DNA from: Paenibacillus alba
GTDB taxonomy: Bacteria; Bacillota; Bacilli; Paenibacillales; NBRC-103111
NCBI RefSeq assembly: GCF_013204855.1
Contig: NZ_JABMKZ010000003.1
Coordinates: 620,001-684,000 of the forward strand
DNA length: 64,000 nucleotides
Direction: 5' to 3'
Part shown: positions 19,086-29,628 of the stretch, one piece after another
How the letters are laid out: every line of letters begins with the position of its first letter
Numbering within the stretch: the first letter of the stretch is position 1
Position numbers and translations under genes: made by a program
Notes under the pieces: model-generated
The model's database searches: none
Told to the model about the DNA's origin: nothing
Seen by the model: the letters and a program-made list of their open reading frames with translations, nothing else

Positions 19086-19404
19086 ATTTCTCTCCCAATT
19101 GGGCTTGGCGATGCGGGCGGGTAAGCTGGTTACCGGCGATGAAGGTGTTTTTAAAGCAATTCGCGCAGGTGAAGCTAAACTTGTCATTATGGCGGAAGAT
19201 GCATCGGCTAATACACGTAAGAAATTTCAAGATAAATGCCTATTTTATGGGGTTAAACTCATGGAAATCGGTACGAAGTATGAATTGGGTCGCAGCATAG
19301 GAAAAGAAATGCGTGTCACCATAGGTGTATTGGACGGAGGCTTCGCGCAGATGCTGCAGAAGAGTCAAGATAATCCTGCGGAGGTGAAACATATTGACCA
19401 ATAA
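19075..19404 (+). CDS. L7Ae/L30e family RNA-binding protein YlxQ
   Basis: A 109-residue protein of the L7Ae/L30e/S12e family; the N-terminus [20 protein letters not shown] and the central [18 protein letters not shown] are typical of kink-turn binding homologues of ribosomal L7Ae. The precise role of YlxQ is not settled. The start ATG 19075 lies within the end of rnpM with AGAGGAGGAG upstream, and its own stop overlaps infB by 11 bp: a tightly coupled rnpM-ylxQ-infB set. Confidence 0.9.
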   Translation: MNPKFLSQLGLAMRAGKLVTGDEGVFKAIRAGEAKLVIMAEDASANTRKKFQDKCLFYGVKLMEIGTKYELGRSIGKEMRVTIGVLDGGFAQMLQKSQDNPAEVKHIDQ

Positions 19405-22321
19405 ACAAGACAATAAGGACAAAACGCGCGTATATGAATACGCAAAAGCGCTCAATATGAGCAGCAAAGAGATTATTACCATTCTCAAACGTTTAAACAT
19501 TCCTGTTAACAATCACATGAGTGTAATGGAAAATGATGCAGTAAGCAGTGTAGAAAAGTTTTTTCGCGATATCAAAGCCAATGCGGCTGCCAAACGAGCA
19601 GCTACGGACGGAGGAAATGTGAGTTCATCTACGACGAATCAGAACCCTGCATCGCAGGCTCCAGCACAAGAGAATAAAGGTGCAGCAACTCCGGCTTCAA
19701 GCCCAGTTGTTTCAGAACAGACTAGCAGCAGCACAACAACTAATGGTGCAGTGACACCACAGCAAGGACAATCTACGTCAAACACGACGAGTCGTCCTGC
19801 ACAATCGCAACGTGATCATCGCCCAAGCGGCCAAGGATCATCACAAGGCGGACAACGTCCAAGCAGTCAAGGCCAAGGTGGCCAACGTACAGGTTACCAA
19901 GGATCCAATCCAGGCGGACAACGTCCAAGCGGTCAAAGCCAAGGTGGCCAACGTACCGGGTATCAAGGTTCTAATCCAGGCGGACAACGTCCAAGCGGCC
20001 AAGGATCTAGTCAAGGTCAAGGCCAACGTACGGGCTATCAAGGTTCCAACACAGGTGGCCAACGTCCTGCAGGTTCAACTGGCGGATACAACAGCCAACG
20101 CCCAAGCGGCGGTCAAGGCTACAGCCAGGGTCAAGGACAAGGCGGAGCTCCACGCAGCAATAGCAATTATGCTGGAGCACGTCCAAGTCAAGGGACTGGC
20201 GGAGCTGGAGCTGGCGGCGGCCAAAGTGCAAACAGCAGCCGTCCACAAAATGCGGGTCCTAACCGCAGCGCAGGCCCAAGCCGTCAATCGAAGCCGTTCG
20301 ACAACCGCAATAATAACCAAAGCGGAAGACCGGTTGTTCAAGAAGCTAAACCTCAGTTCCACGTAGGAGCTACGGCAGCTGAGTTGGATGAAGCAGCAGC
20401 GAAAGCTGGCGTTATTACAACGAAGAAATCCAAGCCTACGCCAAAACGTTTCGATGATAACCGTTCCGGCGGAAATCGCGGACCAGGCGGTAACAACCGA
20501 GGTAATCAACGCGGCAACAACCGCGGCAGATATCAACAAGAAACTGTCAAAAAAGAAAAGATCGACAACACACCTAAGAAGATTATCGTTCGTGGCAGTA
20601 TGACGGTTGGTGAAACAGCTAAATTACTTCACAAAGATGCTTCTGAAGTTATTAAAAAGCTGTTATTCCTGGGTACGATGGCAACTATCAACCAAGAACT
20701 TGATTTGGAAGCCATTCAATTGGTTGCTTCTGAGTTTGGTGTTGAGGTTGAAATCAAAATCAAAGTCGAAGAAGACAACTTTGAGACTTTCGAAGAAATC
20801 GATGATGAGGCTGATCTGTTAGAGCGTCCACCGGTTGTTACGATTATGGGTCACGTCGATCACGGTAAAACGACGTTGCTCGATGCTATTCGTAAAACAA
20901 GTGTTACCGAAGGTGAAGCGGGTGGTATCACGCAGCATATTGGTGCCTATCAGGTTGAAGTCAACCATAAGAAAATTACGTTCTTGGATACACCTGGTCA
21001 CGAAGCATTTACAACGATGCGTGCCCGCGGTGCGCAAGTGACCGATATTACGATTATCGTTGTTGCAGCAGACGACGGTGTTATGCCACAAACCGTAGAA
21101 GCAATTAACCATGCGAAAGCGGCTGGCGTTCCTATCATTGTAGCTGTGAACAAGATTGATAAAGAAGGCGCGAATCCGGATCAAATCAAGCAAGCTCTTA
21201 CGGCTTATGAATTGGTACCTGAGGAGTGGGGCGGCGATACGATCTTCTGTGAAATTTCCGCGAAACAACGGATCGGGCTTGAAAATCTCCTAGAGATGAT
21301 CTTGCTTGTAGCAGAAGTTCAAGAATACAAAGCTAACCCGAACAAACGTGCAAGAGCTACGGTCATTGAGGCTGAGTTGGATAAAGGCAGAGGGCCAGTT
21401 GCTCGTATCCTGATTCAACACGGTACATTGAAAGTGGGAGACAGTTTCGTAGCCGGTGTATGTTTCGGCCGTGTTAGAGCAATGGTCAATGACAAAGGCA
21501 AGCGATTGAAAGAAGCAGGTCCTTCAACGCCGGTTGAAATTACGGGTCTTACCGAAGTTCCACAAGCTGGGGATCCATTCCTTGCTTATGAGGATGAGCG
21601 TAAGGCAAGAGACATTGCAGACCGCCGTGCCGTAGCACTTCGCCAATCGGAGATGACAGCTAATTCACGCGTGACATTGGATGACCTCTTCAAACACATT
21701 AAAGATGGCGAAATTAAAGATCTGAATGTGATTATCAAAGGTGATGTTCAAGGCTCCGTAGAAGCACTGAAAAGCTCCCTTGAGAAAATTGAAGTCGAAG
21801 GCGTTCGCGTTAAAATTCTTCATAACGGTGTTGGTGCTGTTACAGAGTCCGATATTATTCTGGCATCTGCTTCCAACGCAATTATTATCGGATTCAACGT
21901 TCGTCCAGAGCCTGCTGCGAAAGCAACAGCTGATCAAGAGAAAGTGGACATTCGTCTGCATAACATCATTTACAACGTAATTGAAGAAATCGAGCAAGCC
22001 ATGAAAGGGATGCTGGATCCAATCTTCAAAGAAGTTGTTCTTGGTCAAGCGGAAGTTCGTAATGTGTTCAAAATTACGGGTTCAGGCACAATTGCTGGCT
22101 GTATGATCATATCAGGCAAAATTGCTCGTAACGCGCAAACTCGCTTGATCCGTAGTGGCATTGTTGTCCACGAAGGTAAAATCGATTCCTTGAAACGATT
22201 CAAGGACGACCAAAAAGAAGTTGCACAAGGTTACGAATGTGGTATATCTCTGGAGCGTTATCATGATATTAAAGAGGGCGACATTATTGAAGCCTTCATC
22301 ATGGAGTCCGTTGAGAGGTGA
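19394..22321 (+). CDS. infB: Translation initiation factor IF-2
   Basis: A 975-residue IF-2 that delivers initiator fMet-tRNA to the 30S subunit. The N-terminal IF2N helix-bundle ([21 protein letters not shown] split at ~12-33) is followed by a ~250-residue low-complexity Gly/Gln/Ser/Arg region (~90-390), a second IF2N (~400-445), the G domain with [12 protein letters not shown] (~487), DTPGHE and NKID motifs, then domains II, III and IV. The start is TTG 19394, with GAGGTGA upstream inside ylxQ. The Bacillus subtilis protein is ~716 aa; the excess is nearly all in the low-complexity region. Confidence 0.97.
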   Translation: MTNKQDNKDKTRVYEYAKALNMSSKEIITILKRLNIPVNNHMSVMENDAVSSVEKFFRDIKANAAAKRAATDGGNVSSSTTNQNPASQAPAQENKGAATPASSPVVSEQTSSSTTTNGAVTPQQGQSTSNTTSRPAQSQRDHRPSGQGSSQGGQRPSSQGQGGQRTGYQGSNPGGQRPSGQSQGGQRTGYQGSNPGGQRPSGQGSSQGQGQRTGYQGSNTGGQRPAGSTGGYNSQRPSGGQGYSQGQGQGGAPRSNSNYAGARPSQGTGGAGAGGGQSANSSRPQNAGPNRSAGPSRQSKPFDNRNNNQSGRPVVQEAKPQFHVGATAAELDEAAAKAGVITTKKSKPTPKRFDDNRSGGNRGPGGNNRGNQRGNNRGRYQQETVKKEKIDNTPKKIIVRGSMTVGETAKLLHKDASEVIKKLLFLGTMATINQELDLEAIQLVASEFGVEVEIKIKVEEDNFETFEEIDDEADLLERPPVVTIMGHVDHGKTTLLDAIRKTSVTEGEAGGITQHIGAYQVEVNHKKITFLDTPGHEAFTTMRARGAQVTDITIIVVAADDGVMPQTVEAINHAKAAGVPIIVAVNKIDKEGANPDQIKQALTAYELVPEEWGGDTIFCEISAKQRIGLENLLEMILLVAEVQEYKANPNKRARATVIEAELDKGRGPVARILIQHGTLKVGDSFVAGVCFGRVRAMVNDKGKRLKEAGPSTPVEITGLTEVPQAGDPFLAYEDERKARDIADRRAVALRQSEMTANSRVTLDDLFKHIKDGEIKDLNVIIKGDVQGSVEALKSSLEKIEVEGVRVKILHNGVGAVTESDIILASASNAIIIGFNVRPEPAAKATADQEKVDIRLHNIIYNVIEEIEQAMKGMLDPIFKEVVLGQAEVRNVFKITGSGTIAGCMIISGKIARNAQTRLIRSGIVVHEGKIDSLKRFKDDQKEVAQGYECGISLERYHDIKEGDIIEAFIMESVER
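19800..20300 (+). repeat. In-gene imperfect tandem repeats (Gly/Gln/Arg/Ser-rich linker of IF-2)
   Basis: [12 protein letters not shown] units recur at 19886, 19952 and 20027 (spacings of 66 and 75 nt), interleaved with GGQRPSGQ copies. The repeat is in phase with codons and keeps the frame, so it is a protein-level expansion within infB. Confidence 0.85.
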
Positions 22322-22327
22322 TGACAA

Positions 22328-22687
22328 ATGGCTAGAGTTCGTGTAGGTCGAGTTGGCGAGCAAATTAAGAAAGAATTAAGCCAGATCGTACAATCCGAAT
22401 TGAAAGATCCGCGTATTGGCTTCTTGACTGTTACTGGTGTAGAAGTGACGAACGATTTATCCTTAGCTAAAGTGTATCTTAGCGTAATGGGTACAGATGA
22501 ACAGAAAGAGGGCACTTTGAAGGCTCTTTCTGTAGGCACTGGGTATATTCGTTCTGAGCTGGGCAAACGAATTCGTTTGCGCAAAATTCCGGAATTGCAG
22601 TTTAAGTTCGACGCTTCAATCGACTACGGAAGTCATATCGACAACTTGCTTTACAAGCTCAATCAGGAAGGGAATTCAAATGTATGA
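22328..22687 (+). CDS. rbfA: Ribosome-binding factor A
   Basis: A 119-residue KH-fold RbfA, a late 30S maturation factor. [19 protein letters not shown] and [20 protein letters not shown] are conserved. ATG 22328 follows GAGAGGTGATG, 6 bp after infB. Bacillus subtilis has ylxP between infB and rbfA; it is absent here. Its end overlaps nrnA by 4 bp (ATGA). Confidence 0.96.
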   Translation: MARVRVGRVGEQIKKELSQIVQSELKDPRIGFLTVTGVEVTNDLSLAKVYLSVMGTDEQKEGTLKALSVGTGYIRSELGKRIRLRKIPELQFKFDASIDYGSHIDNLLYKLNQEGNSNV

Positions 22688-23685
22688 GCAGTGGAATGAA
22701 GCATGCCCCCGAATATAGTCAGCAGCTGGCAGCAGCCGCTGCATTTATCGAGCAGCATGATGATTTCTTGGTGGTATCTCACATCCAACCAGATGGAGAT
22801 GCCGCCAGTTCCACGTATGCCATGGGATGGATTCTAAACCAGTTGGGCAAAACCTTTACGATGATCAACGAGGGCGCCATGCCCTCCAAATTTTCCTATT
22901 TACAGGGAAGCGATCAAGTGTTGAATTATAATCAAGAGCTACCAACAAGGTTTTATCAAACCATTATAAGTGTAGATTGTGCTGATTTCTCCAGAATGGG
23001 TAGGATCAGCACTCTTTTTGATGACCAAGTGCAGCTGCTCAATGTCGATCATCACCCGACGAACGATAGATTTGGTTCCTGTCATTTGATCAAGCATGAT
23101 GCCGCGGCTACGGTTCAAATTTTATATGACTTAGCGATACATATGGCGTTATTGCCTGATTTGGATTTCGGTGACTGCATCTATACGGGTTTACTGACGG
23201 ATACAGGCGGATTTCGCTATTCCAATACATCACCGGAAGTGATGCAAATGGGCGCAACCCTACTGGCACTTGGTGTAAAAGGCGCTGATATAGCCGAACA
23301 AGTGTTGGAGAGAGTCACCTATTCGCAGATTGTACTTCTTCAAAAAGCGCTCTCTACCTTATCCTTTGCACATGATCGCAAACTAGCGTGGCTTGCTGTA
23401 TCTCTGTCAGATTTAGAATTAACAGGAGCTTCAAGTGACGATTTGGATGGTTTAGTTAATTATCCACGCAATGTGGAAGGTGTAGAAGTAGGGATGTTAT
23501 TTAAGGAGAAGGCTGTTGGTGTAATTAAAGTAAGTCTCCGTTCTTCAGGGCTTGTTGATGTTGCAGCGATTGCGCAATCCTTGGGTGGAGGCGGTCATGT
23601 GCGAGCATCAGGCTGCACAATCCACGGTACGCTTGAAGAAGCTGTCACCCAAATGGTGCAGGAAGTAGGGAGCAAGCTGATATGA
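22684..23685 (+). CDS. nrnA: DHH-DHHA1 phosphoesterase NrnA (nanoRNase / pAp phosphatase)
   Basis: A 333-residue DHH-family enzyme that degrades 2-5 nt RNAs and dephosphorylates pAp. Motifs: [12 protein letters not shown] (~residues 35-46), [18 protein letters not shown] (~120-127), and the C-terminal DHHA1 motif [10 protein letters not shown] (~301-310). It is coupled by ATGA overlaps to rbfA upstream and truB downstream. In Bacillus subtilis nrnA is elsewhere (ytqI), so this placement between rbfA and truB, common in Clostridia, differs from the Bacillus order and keeps RNA-end metabolism together with pnp. Confidence 0.94.
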   Translation: MSSGMKHAPEYSQQLAAAAAFIEQHDDFLVVSHIQPDGDAASSTYAMGWILNQLGKTFTMINEGAMPSKFSYLQGSDQVLNYNQELPTRFYQTIISVDCADFSRMGRISTLFDDQVQLLNVDHHPTNDRFGSCHLIKHDAAATVQILYDLAIHMALLPDLDFGDCIYTGLLTDTGGFRYSNTSPEVMQMGATLLALGVKGADIAEQVLERVTYSQIVLLQKALSTLSFAHDRKLAWLAVSLSDLELTGASSDDLDGLVNYPRNVEGVEVGMLFKEKAVGVIKVSLRSSGLVDVAAIAQSLGGGGHVRASGCTIHGTLEEAVTQMVQEVGSKLI

Positions 23686-24599
23686 CGTTAGAAGGCATTT
23701 TGCCTGTTTGGAAACCGGCCGGATTCACATCTCACGATGTTGTTGCTAAAGTCAGAGGGATTTTAGGCATCAAACGAATTGGTCACACAGGCACATTAGA
23801 TCCTCAGGTAACTGGAGTTTTGCCATTATGCATTGGTAGAGCTACTCGAATGGTAGAGTATATTCAAGAGCTTCCTAAGGAGTATGAGGCGTATCTTCGG
23901 ATTGGTCTTTCCACAGATACAGAAGATATGACAGGCACTGTGATGGAAGAAGTTGCTGAAGTTAAGCTGGATGAAGCGAGGATCCGCGAAGTTCTTCGCA
24001 CGTTTGTTGGAGAAATCGAACAAATTCCACCGATGTTTTCGGCGGTTAAGATAGATGGCAAACGGCTCTACGAAATAGCCCGCGAAGGCAAGGAAGTAGA
24101 ACGGAAATCACGCAAAGCAACCATCCATCAGCTGGATATTCTTCAAATGGACCTGCAACAGAACCATCCCGAAATTCAATTTCGTGTTTCATGCTCCAAA
24201 GGTACTTATATCCGAACATTATGTGTGGATATCGGCAAAGCACTCGGCTATCCTGCCGTTATGAAGAGTCTGATCCGAACTTCAACAGGGAGTATTCGCC
24301 AAGAGAAATGCTTGACTTTTGAGCAGATCATTCAGTTGAAGAGTGAGGGAGATCTGCAGTCACATATGATTCCTATGGATGAGGCGATTGCGCATATTCC
24401 TGCTATTGAACTTTCCGCCCAAGAAGCTGTGCATGCACTGCAAGGAAAGAAGATTACAGGGCTAGCCAATCCTACAACGATTCTTGTAGATGCTTCACAA
24501 CATATTGTCCGTGCTTACTCGCCGGATCAGCGTTTTCTTGGTCTGTTTGAATGGAAAAGTGCTAGCCAAACCCTGGTCCCGGTCAAGGTTTTTCTCTAG
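23682..24599 (+). CDS. truB: tRNA pseudouridine(55) synthase
   Basis: A 305-residue TruB that makes pseudouridine 55 in the T-loop of tRNAs. The catalytic Asp is D40 in GHTGTLDPQVTGVLPL. SCSKGTYIRTLCVDIG is the conserved second motif, followed by a C-terminal PUA-like part. It overlaps nrnA by 4 bp and precedes ribF by 46 bp. Confidence 0.96.
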   Translation: MTLEGILPVWKPAGFTSHDVVAKVRGILGIKRIGHTGTLDPQVTGVLPLCIGRATRMVEYIQELPKEYEAYLRIGLSTDTEDMTGTVMEEVAEVKLDEARIREVLRTFVGEIEQIPPMFSAVKIDGKRLYEIAREGKEVERKSRKATIHQLDILQMDLQQNHPEIQFRVSCSKGTYIRTLCVDIGKALGYPAVMKSLIRTSTGSIRQEKCLTFEQIIQLKSEGDLQSHMIPMDEAIAHIPAIELSAQEAVHALQGKKITGLANPTTILVDASQHIVRAYSPDQRFLGLFEWKSASQTLVPVKVFL

Positions 24600-24645
24600 T
24601 ATCAATGTCAGGGACAGGTTGAAATGGGCAGGTGAATATAAACGT

Positions 24646-25581
24646 ATGCAAGTAATTCCAATAACTTATCCTATTGATTTCGATGCTTCGAGCCTGTTTG
24701 TAGGCGAGCAAGTAGTGGCAATCGGTGATTTCGATGGTGTTCATATGGGGCATCAAGAAGTCATTGGACGAGCCTTGCGCACCGCGAAGAAGCTGGGATT
24801 GCCAACAGCCATTATGACCTTTCACCCTCATCCCAGAGCGGTTATGGGTCAAGATAAATATGTGGATTTGCTCACGCCGATGAGAAAGAAAATGGAGATG
24901 TTTGCCTCTCTCGGTGTGAGTCATACTTATATCGTTACCTTCGATGCCTCGTTAATGCGGTTATCTCCTGAGGAATTCGTGGATCAAGTACTGCACCGAC
25001 TTGGCGTTGACAGTGTGATATGTGGGTTTGATTTTACATTTGGTTATCAAGGCAAAGGCAACCCAGATACGCTCTGTGAGCTGAGTCATGGGAAATTTTC
25101 AGTAGAAGTGGTGAGACCCTTTCATATGGATGGCGAAAAAGTTAGCAGTACTCTCATTCGTGAATCATTGCAGCAAGGGGATATTGACACAGTTACGAGA
25201 CTTCTTGGACGTCCCTATAGTATTAGCGGCATCGTTGTCGATGGAGCCAAGCGGGGAAGAACGATTGGATTTCCGACTGCCAATCTTCAATTGGATGAAT
25301 CGTATGTCGTCCCTACCAACGGCGTTTATGCGATTAAAGCTTCACTAAAAGGGGAAACCTACAAAGGTGTTATGAATATCGGTATCAAACCGACCTTCAC
25401 GACAGGCGAATTAAAGCCTTCCTTTGAAGCGCATTTATTTGATTTCTCTGATCAAATTTATGGCGAGCATATGAGCGTGGAATTAATCGCTTTTCTTAGA
25501 CCGGAACGCAAATTCTCCTCCATTGATGAATTGGTTGCTCAAATCAAGCAGGATGCCGAATTGGCGAAGCAGAAATTATAA
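24646..25581 (+). CDS. ribF: Bifunctional riboflavin kinase / FAD synthetase
   Basis: A 311-residue enzyme that makes FMN and then FAD. The N-terminal nucleotidyltransferase part has AIGDFDGVHMGHQ (residues ~26-38) and FDFTFGYQGKG; the C-terminal kinase has KRGRTIGFPTANL and PTNGVYA. I place the start at ATG 24646 (GGTGA 10 bp upstream); the open frame extends into truB but without homology. truB-ribF-rpsO-pnp is the conserved order. The Bacillus name is ribC. Confidence 0.95.
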   Translation: MQVIPITYPIDFDASSLFVGEQVVAIGDFDGVHMGHQEVIGRALRTAKKLGLPTAIMTFHPHPRAVMGQDKYVDLLTPMRKKMEMFASLGVSHTYIVTFDASLMRLSPEEFVDQVLHRLGVDSVICGFDFTFGYQGKGNPDTLCELSHGKFSVEVVRPFHMDGEKVSSTLIRESLQQGDIDTVTRLLGRPYSISGIVVDGAKRGRTIGFPTANLQLDESYVVPTNGVYAIKASLKGETYKGVMNIGIKPTFTTGELKPSFEAHLFDFSDQIYGEHMSVELIAFLRPERKFSSIDELVAQIKQDAELAKQKL

Positions 25582-25602
25582 ACGTTCCTAGGAAACAAGC
25601 AT

Positions 25603-25631
25603 TTACTTCTATTAGGCGATTATGATATACT
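25603..25631 (+). promoter_or_regulatory. SigA promoter of rpsO
   Basis: TTACTT (25603-25608) and TATACT (25626-25631) are separated by 17 bp, leaving a ~110-nt leader. Confidence 0.6.
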
Positions 25632-25639
25632 AAATAACG

Positions 25640-25745
25640 TTGCCAAAAGAAACGAATCTTTCTGGCATGAACCTTAGCTTGGATAGACGCTATCATCGGC
25701 GATTTCTAGGCTAGCGGGGATACAATAGAATTTAGGAGATGAACC
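25640..25745 (+). promoter_or_regulatory. Structured rpsO leader (candidate S15 autoregulatory RNA)
   Basis: Several short hairpins are visible: GCCA-a-AAGA with TCTT-tc-TGGC near 25643-25667, and GATAG with CTATC near 25683-25695. S15 binds structured leaders of its own mRNA in several phyla, including Firmicutes; I cannot confirm the match to the described Firmicute class without covariance search. Confidence 0.4.
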
Positions 25746-25749
25746 AATC

Positions 25750-26019
25750 ATGGCATTAACACAAGAGCGCAAAACGCAACTGATCCAAACTCACAAAGTA
25801 CATGATACCGACACTGGGTCACCAGAGGTACAAGTAGCAATTCTTACTGAGAACATTGTCAACCTGACTAACCACTTGCGGACACACAAGAAAGATCATC
25901 ACTCCCGTCGTGGCTTGCTCAAAATGGTAGGACAACGCCGTAAATTGCTAGCATACGTGAAGAACAAAGATGTGAGCCGTTACAGTGCTTTGATCGAGAA
26001 GCTTGGTTTGCGTCGATAA
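25750..26019 (+). CDS. rpsO: 30S ribosomal protein S15
   Basis: An 89-residue S15, exact family length. [16 protein letters not shown] and [19 protein letters not shown] contact 16S rRNA helices 20-22. ATG 25750 follows TTAGGAGATG. It has its own promoter and a strong bipartite terminator, so pnp downstream is likely partly uncoupled. Confidence 0.98.
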   Translation: MALTQERKTQLIQTHKVHDTDTGSPEVQVAILTENIVNLTNHLRTHKKDHHSRRGLLKMVGQRRKLLAYVKNKDVSRYSALIEKLGLRR

Positions 26020-26032
26020 AACCGACAATGAG

Positions 26033-26103
26033 AAGCAACCTGTTGCTCCTTTGCTGGGCTTGATAAAGCTTCAGCAAAGAGTGACAACAAGGTTGCTTTT
26101 TCT
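26033..26103 (+). terminator. Long bipartite terminator after rpsO
   Basis: Outer arms GCAACC(TGTTG) at 26035 and CAACAAGGTTGC ending 26096, inner arms TTTGCTG and CAGCAAA, then TTTTTC. The long structure could also protect the rpsO 3' end from PNPase. Confidence 0.75.
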
Positions 26104-26214
26104 TGTATTTTTAAAACGGAAAAAGAAGGAAATACTAGACAATGCGCAGAAATAGAGGATGACTGTGCAAGTTGTCAAACACATATGGAATGAGAAATTC
26201 CTTAGGAGGATTTT

Positions 26215-28317
26215 ATGGAGAAAAGGGTACAAATGGAACTTGGCGGTAAACCGTTCATTCTAGAAACGGGTCGACTAGCCAAACAAGCCAACGCGGCAGT
26301 AACCGTGCGATACGGTGATACGGTTGTGCTTAGTACAGTTACAGCGTCCAGCGGGCCGAAAGATTTGGATTTCTTTCCGCTCACGGTTAATTATGAAGAA
26401 AGATTATATTCCGTTGGTAAAATCCCAGGTGGATTTATTAAACGGGAAGGACGTCCAAGTGAGAAAGCTATTCTCTCCAGCCGTCTAACCGATCGTCCGA
26501 TTCGTCCTTTATTCCCGGAAGGTTTCCGGAATGACGTGCAAATCGTTTCCATCGTGATGAGCGTGGATCAGGAATGTCCGCCCGAAATTGCGGCAATGAT
26601 CGGTACTTCAGCTGCACTTGCTATTTCGGATGTTCCTTTCAATGGACCTGTAGGCGGTGTGATTGTTGGACGAGTTGATGGACAATTCGTCATTAATCCA
26701 ACTGGAGAGACAGCAGAGAAAAGTGATATTCACTTGACGGTTGCTGGAACGAAAGACGCGATCATGATGGTTGAAGCAGGAGCGAATGAAGTTTCTGAGG
26801 AAGTTGTTCTTGAAGCTATCATGTTCGGTCATGATGAAATCCGCAAAATCGTTGCTGTGATTGAAGAACTGGTCGCTCAAGCTGGTAAACCGAAAATGGA
26901 AGTTAAGCTACATACCGTTGATGCTGAGGTTAACCGTGCTGTTCGTGAATTCGCACAAGCTAGATTAGTGGATGCGATCAAAATTCCGGAGAAGCATGCG
27001 AGACAAGAAGCGATTGATATCGTGAATGCGGAAGCTGTGGAACATTTTACGGCACTTTATGAAGAAACACCTGGTCTATTGGGTGACGTGAAAGAAACGC
27101 TTTATGACATCGTCAAAGAAGAAGTGCGTCGTTTAATTACGCATGATAAAGTAAGACCAGATGGGCGTAAACCAGAAGAAATTCGCGCGATTGATTGCGA
27201 TATTGATCTGTTGCCGCGTACACACGGTTCCGGTTTATTCACGCGTGGACAAACGCAAGCGCTTAGCATTTGTACATTAGGTGCTTTAGGCGATGTGCAA
27301 ATTCTGGATGGGTTGGATCTGACAGAAACCAAACGTTTCATGCATCATTATAACTTCCCACCGTTCTCCGTTGGTGAAGCAAGACCGCTTCGTCCACCAG
27401 GCCGTCGGGAAATTGGACATGGCGCTTTAGGGGAGAGAGCTCTTGAGCCTATCATTCCTAATGAAGTTGAGTTTCCATACACGATTCGTCTCGTATCTGA
27501 AGTATTGGAATCGAACGGTTCGACTTCCCAAGCAAGTATTTGCGCAAGTACGTTAGCACTTATGGATGCTGGTGTTCCAATCAAAGCTCCAGTTGCTGGG
27601 ATTGCTATGGGTCTGATCAAAGACGGAGACCACTTCTCCATTTTGTCCGATATTCAAGGGATGGAAGATCATCTTGGCGATATGGACTTCAAAGTTGCGG
27701 GAACAGCTGAAGGGATAACAGCTCTTCAAATGGATATCAAAATTGACGGTATCGATCGCAGCATTCTGCAGCAGTCTTTGCAACAAGCCAAAGAAGGCCG
27801 TTTGCACATTTTAGGAAAAATGGTATCCCGTATTTCGGAGCCTAAGAAAAACCTTTCCAAATATGCGCCGAAAATTCTGACCATGAACATTAATCCGGAC
27901 AAAATCCGTGATGTTATTGGAGCAGGCGGTAAAATCATCAACAAAATCATCGAAGAAACTGGCGTGAAAATTGATATCGAACAAGATGGCCGTGTCTTCA
28001 TCGCTTCATCCAATCAAGAGATGAACGAAAAAGCGCGTTCCATTATTGAAGGCATCGTTCGTGAAGTGATCGTTGGCGAAACGTACCTCGGTACAGTTAA
28101 ACGTGTTGAGAAATTCGGTGCATTCGTCGAGATTCTGCCAGGTAAAGAAGGATTGGTTCATATTTCGCAAATTTCCACAGAGCGTGTAGCTAAAGTGGAA
28201 GATGTTGTGAACATTGGAGATCAAATCACAGTAAAAGTAACAGAGATTGACCAACAAGGAAGAGTAAATCTTTCTCGCAAAGCAACATTAACTTCGCAAG
28301 TCCCGGCCCAATCCTAA
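26215..28317 (+). CDS. pnp: Polyribonucleotide nucleotidyltransferase (PNPase)
   Basis: A 700-residue trimeric 3'-5' phosphorolytic exoribonuclease, central to mRNA decay with RNase J and RNase Y (both encoded in this window). Two RNase PH-like domains flank a helical domain: the first includes [20 protein letters not shown], the second [10 protein letters not shown] and the [19 protein letters not shown] catalytic region. A KH domain ([17 protein letters not shown]) and an S1 domain ([15 protein letters not shown]) close the protein. ATG 26215 follows TAGGAGG; GGAAT/ATTCC form a small hairpin just upstream of that SD. Confidence 0.98.
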   Translation: MEKRVQMELGGKPFILETGRLAKQANAAVTVRYGDTVVLSTVTASSGPKDLDFFPLTVNYEERLYSVGKIPGGFIKREGRPSEKAILSSRLTDRPIRPLFPEGFRNDVQIVSIVMSVDQECPPEIAAMIGTSAALAISDVPFNGPVGGVIVGRVDGQFVINPTGETAEKSDIHLTVAGTKDAIMMVEAGANEVSEEVVLEAIMFGHDEIRKIVAVIEELVAQAGKPKMEVKLHTVDAEVNRAVREFAQARLVDAIKIPEKHARQEAIDIVNAEAVEHFTALYEETPGLLGDVKETLYDIVKEEVRRLITHDKVRPDGRKPEEIRAIDCDIDLLPRTHGSGLFTRGQTQALSICTLGALGDVQILDGLDLTETKRFMHHYNFPPFSVGEARPLRPPGRREIGHGALGERALEPIIPNEVEFPYTIRLVSEVLESNGSTSQASICASTLALMDAGVPIKAPVAGIAMGLIKDGDHFSILSDIQGMEDHLGDMDFKVAGTAEGITALQMDIKIDGIDRSILQQSLQQAKEGRLHILGKMVSRISEPKKNLSKYAPKILTMNINPDKIRDVIGAGGKIINKIIEETGVKIDIEQDGRVFIASSNQEMNEKARSIIEGIVREVIVGETYLGTVKRVEKFGAFVEILPGKEGLVHISQISTERVAKVEDVVNIGDQITVKVTEIDQQGRVNLSRKATLTSQVPAQS

Positions 28318-28355
28318 GCCGCGTGACTTGTGAAGTCCCCTTCATAGTTTTGGAC

Positions 28356-28386
28356 AAAGAGTCAGATCAATCTGTCTCTTTTTTGC
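28356..28386 (+). terminator. Terminator after pnp
   Basis: AGAG-t-CAGAT pairs with ATCTG-t-CTCT around CA, followed by six T. Confidence 0.8.
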
Positions 28387-28468
28387 TTTTACCTGGGTAT
28401 AGACATGCTTGTTCTATTCTTGTCCTTTTCTGCATAAAATCAGGAAATAAGGATGGGGGGACCTCGAC

Positions 28469-29521
28469 ATGCTCTATAAAAAGTGGCTTCTACTTGGAAG
28501 TTTTTTTGCCATGGTTCTACTCGTCATTCAGACTATTCCTGATATAGGAACATATATTCTTACTGTGAAATATAAGCCATCTTCTTATGTAACGAAGACC
28601 AACTGGCAGGATGAAGAGGCGCTTCCTGTATTTGCCGCGAGTTCTTCCAAAGGAGAAAAACAAAACAAATTAAGCCCCTCGCAATTAATGGATACAATCC
28701 ATAAAGAAGCAGCAAACCGCAGGATTGCCCCGATAAATGCACGAATTGATCCCGTATGGAAAGCGATACCTGGTTATAATGGACTGGAAGTCGATATCGA
28801 TGAAACGCTTAAGCTGGCCGAGCATCATCTCACACCTGGCAAGATTAACTATGTGATGAGAGAAGTTGAGCCGGCTATTCAATTGAGCGATCTTGGTCCG
28901 ACACCTGTGTTTAAAGGAAATCCCAAAAAGCCGATGGCGTCATTGATGATCAATGTGGCCTGGGGCAATGAATATTTGCCGAGCATTTTAGAAACACTTC
29001 GCAAAGAAAATGTACACGCGACTTTTTTCTTTGATGGCTCTTGGTTGAAGAAAAACGTAGAAATGGCCAAAACGATACAGAGCGAAGGCCATGAAATATC
29101 GAATCATGCGTATTCGCATAAAGATATGAGAAATATAAGTCGCAGCAAAGCGGTAGAAGAGATTTCCAAAACAGAAGATTTGTTGAAGCAGCAATTAGGT
29201 GTGAAAAATACGCTGTTTGCACCACCTTCCGGATATTTTAATCAAGAAACCGTTCAAATAGCCTCTGAATTTCATTTGCAAACCGTACTGTGGACCTTCG
29301 ATACCATCGATTGGAAAAATCCTGGAGCAGATCGAATTATTCAACGGCTTACTACGAGCATTGAACCAGGTACTTTAATTTTGATGCATCCAACTTCTTC
29401 ATCCAAAGAAGCACTGGCTGGAATGATCCGTGTTATCAAGAATAAAGGACTAACCATGGGGACAGTATCGGAGCTTTTATCCTCTAAGAGGATCCCTGAT
29501 GGGGGTCAATTAACGAAATAA
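28469..29521 (+). CDS. YlxY-like polysaccharide deacetylase family protein, probably catalytically altered
   Basis: A 350-residue exported or membrane-tethered protein: hydrophobic N-terminus (WLLLGSFFAMVLLVI, residues ~5-20), a linker, then a NodB homology domain from about residue 150. Motif 2 (HAYSH, an H-x3-H metal pair) is present, but motif 1, normally TFDDG with the catalytic Asp, reads MINVAWGNE here with no Asp pair. The Bacillus relative YlxY is likewise at the pnp-mlpA interval and is linked to sporulation by family naming. Activity as a peptidoglycan deacetylase is therefore doubtful. ATG 28469 follows GGGGGGAC. Confidence 0.8.
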   Translation: MLYKKWLLLGSFFAMVLLVIQTIPDIGTYILTVKYKPSSYVTKTNWQDEEALPVFAASSSKGEKQNKLSPSQLMDTIHKEAANRRIAPINARIDPVWKAIPGYNGLEVDIDETLKLAEHHLTPGKINYVMREVEPAIQLSDLGPTPVFKGNPKKPMASLMINVAWGNEYLPSILETLRKENVHATFFFDGSWLKKNVEMAKTIQSEGHEISNHAYSHKDMRNISRSKAVEEISKTEDLLKQQLGVKNTLFAPPSGYFNQETVQIASEFHLQTVLWTFDTIDWKNPGADRIIQRLTTSIEPGTLILMHPTSSSKEALAGMIRVIKNKGLTMGTVSELLSSKRIPDGGQLTK

Positions 29522-29628
29522 ACGGGTGATTAGGGCACAAAGTTGAGTCGTTGGCACATTTTTGTTAGACTGAGTAAGTATAATTGGGGAATAGGATTTT
29601 ACGTGCTACATTTTGAGGAGGAACCTTG

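Noticed and set aside
19800..20300. Regularly spaced repeats that could suggest a CRISPR-like or minisatellite array
   Set aside because: The units are in codon phase inside infB, diverge at third positions, and have no unique spacers.
19812..20366. Plus-strand 184-codon frame inside infB, Ala/Lys/Gln-rich
   Set aside because: It is the shifted reading of the in-frame infB repeats and has no start signal.
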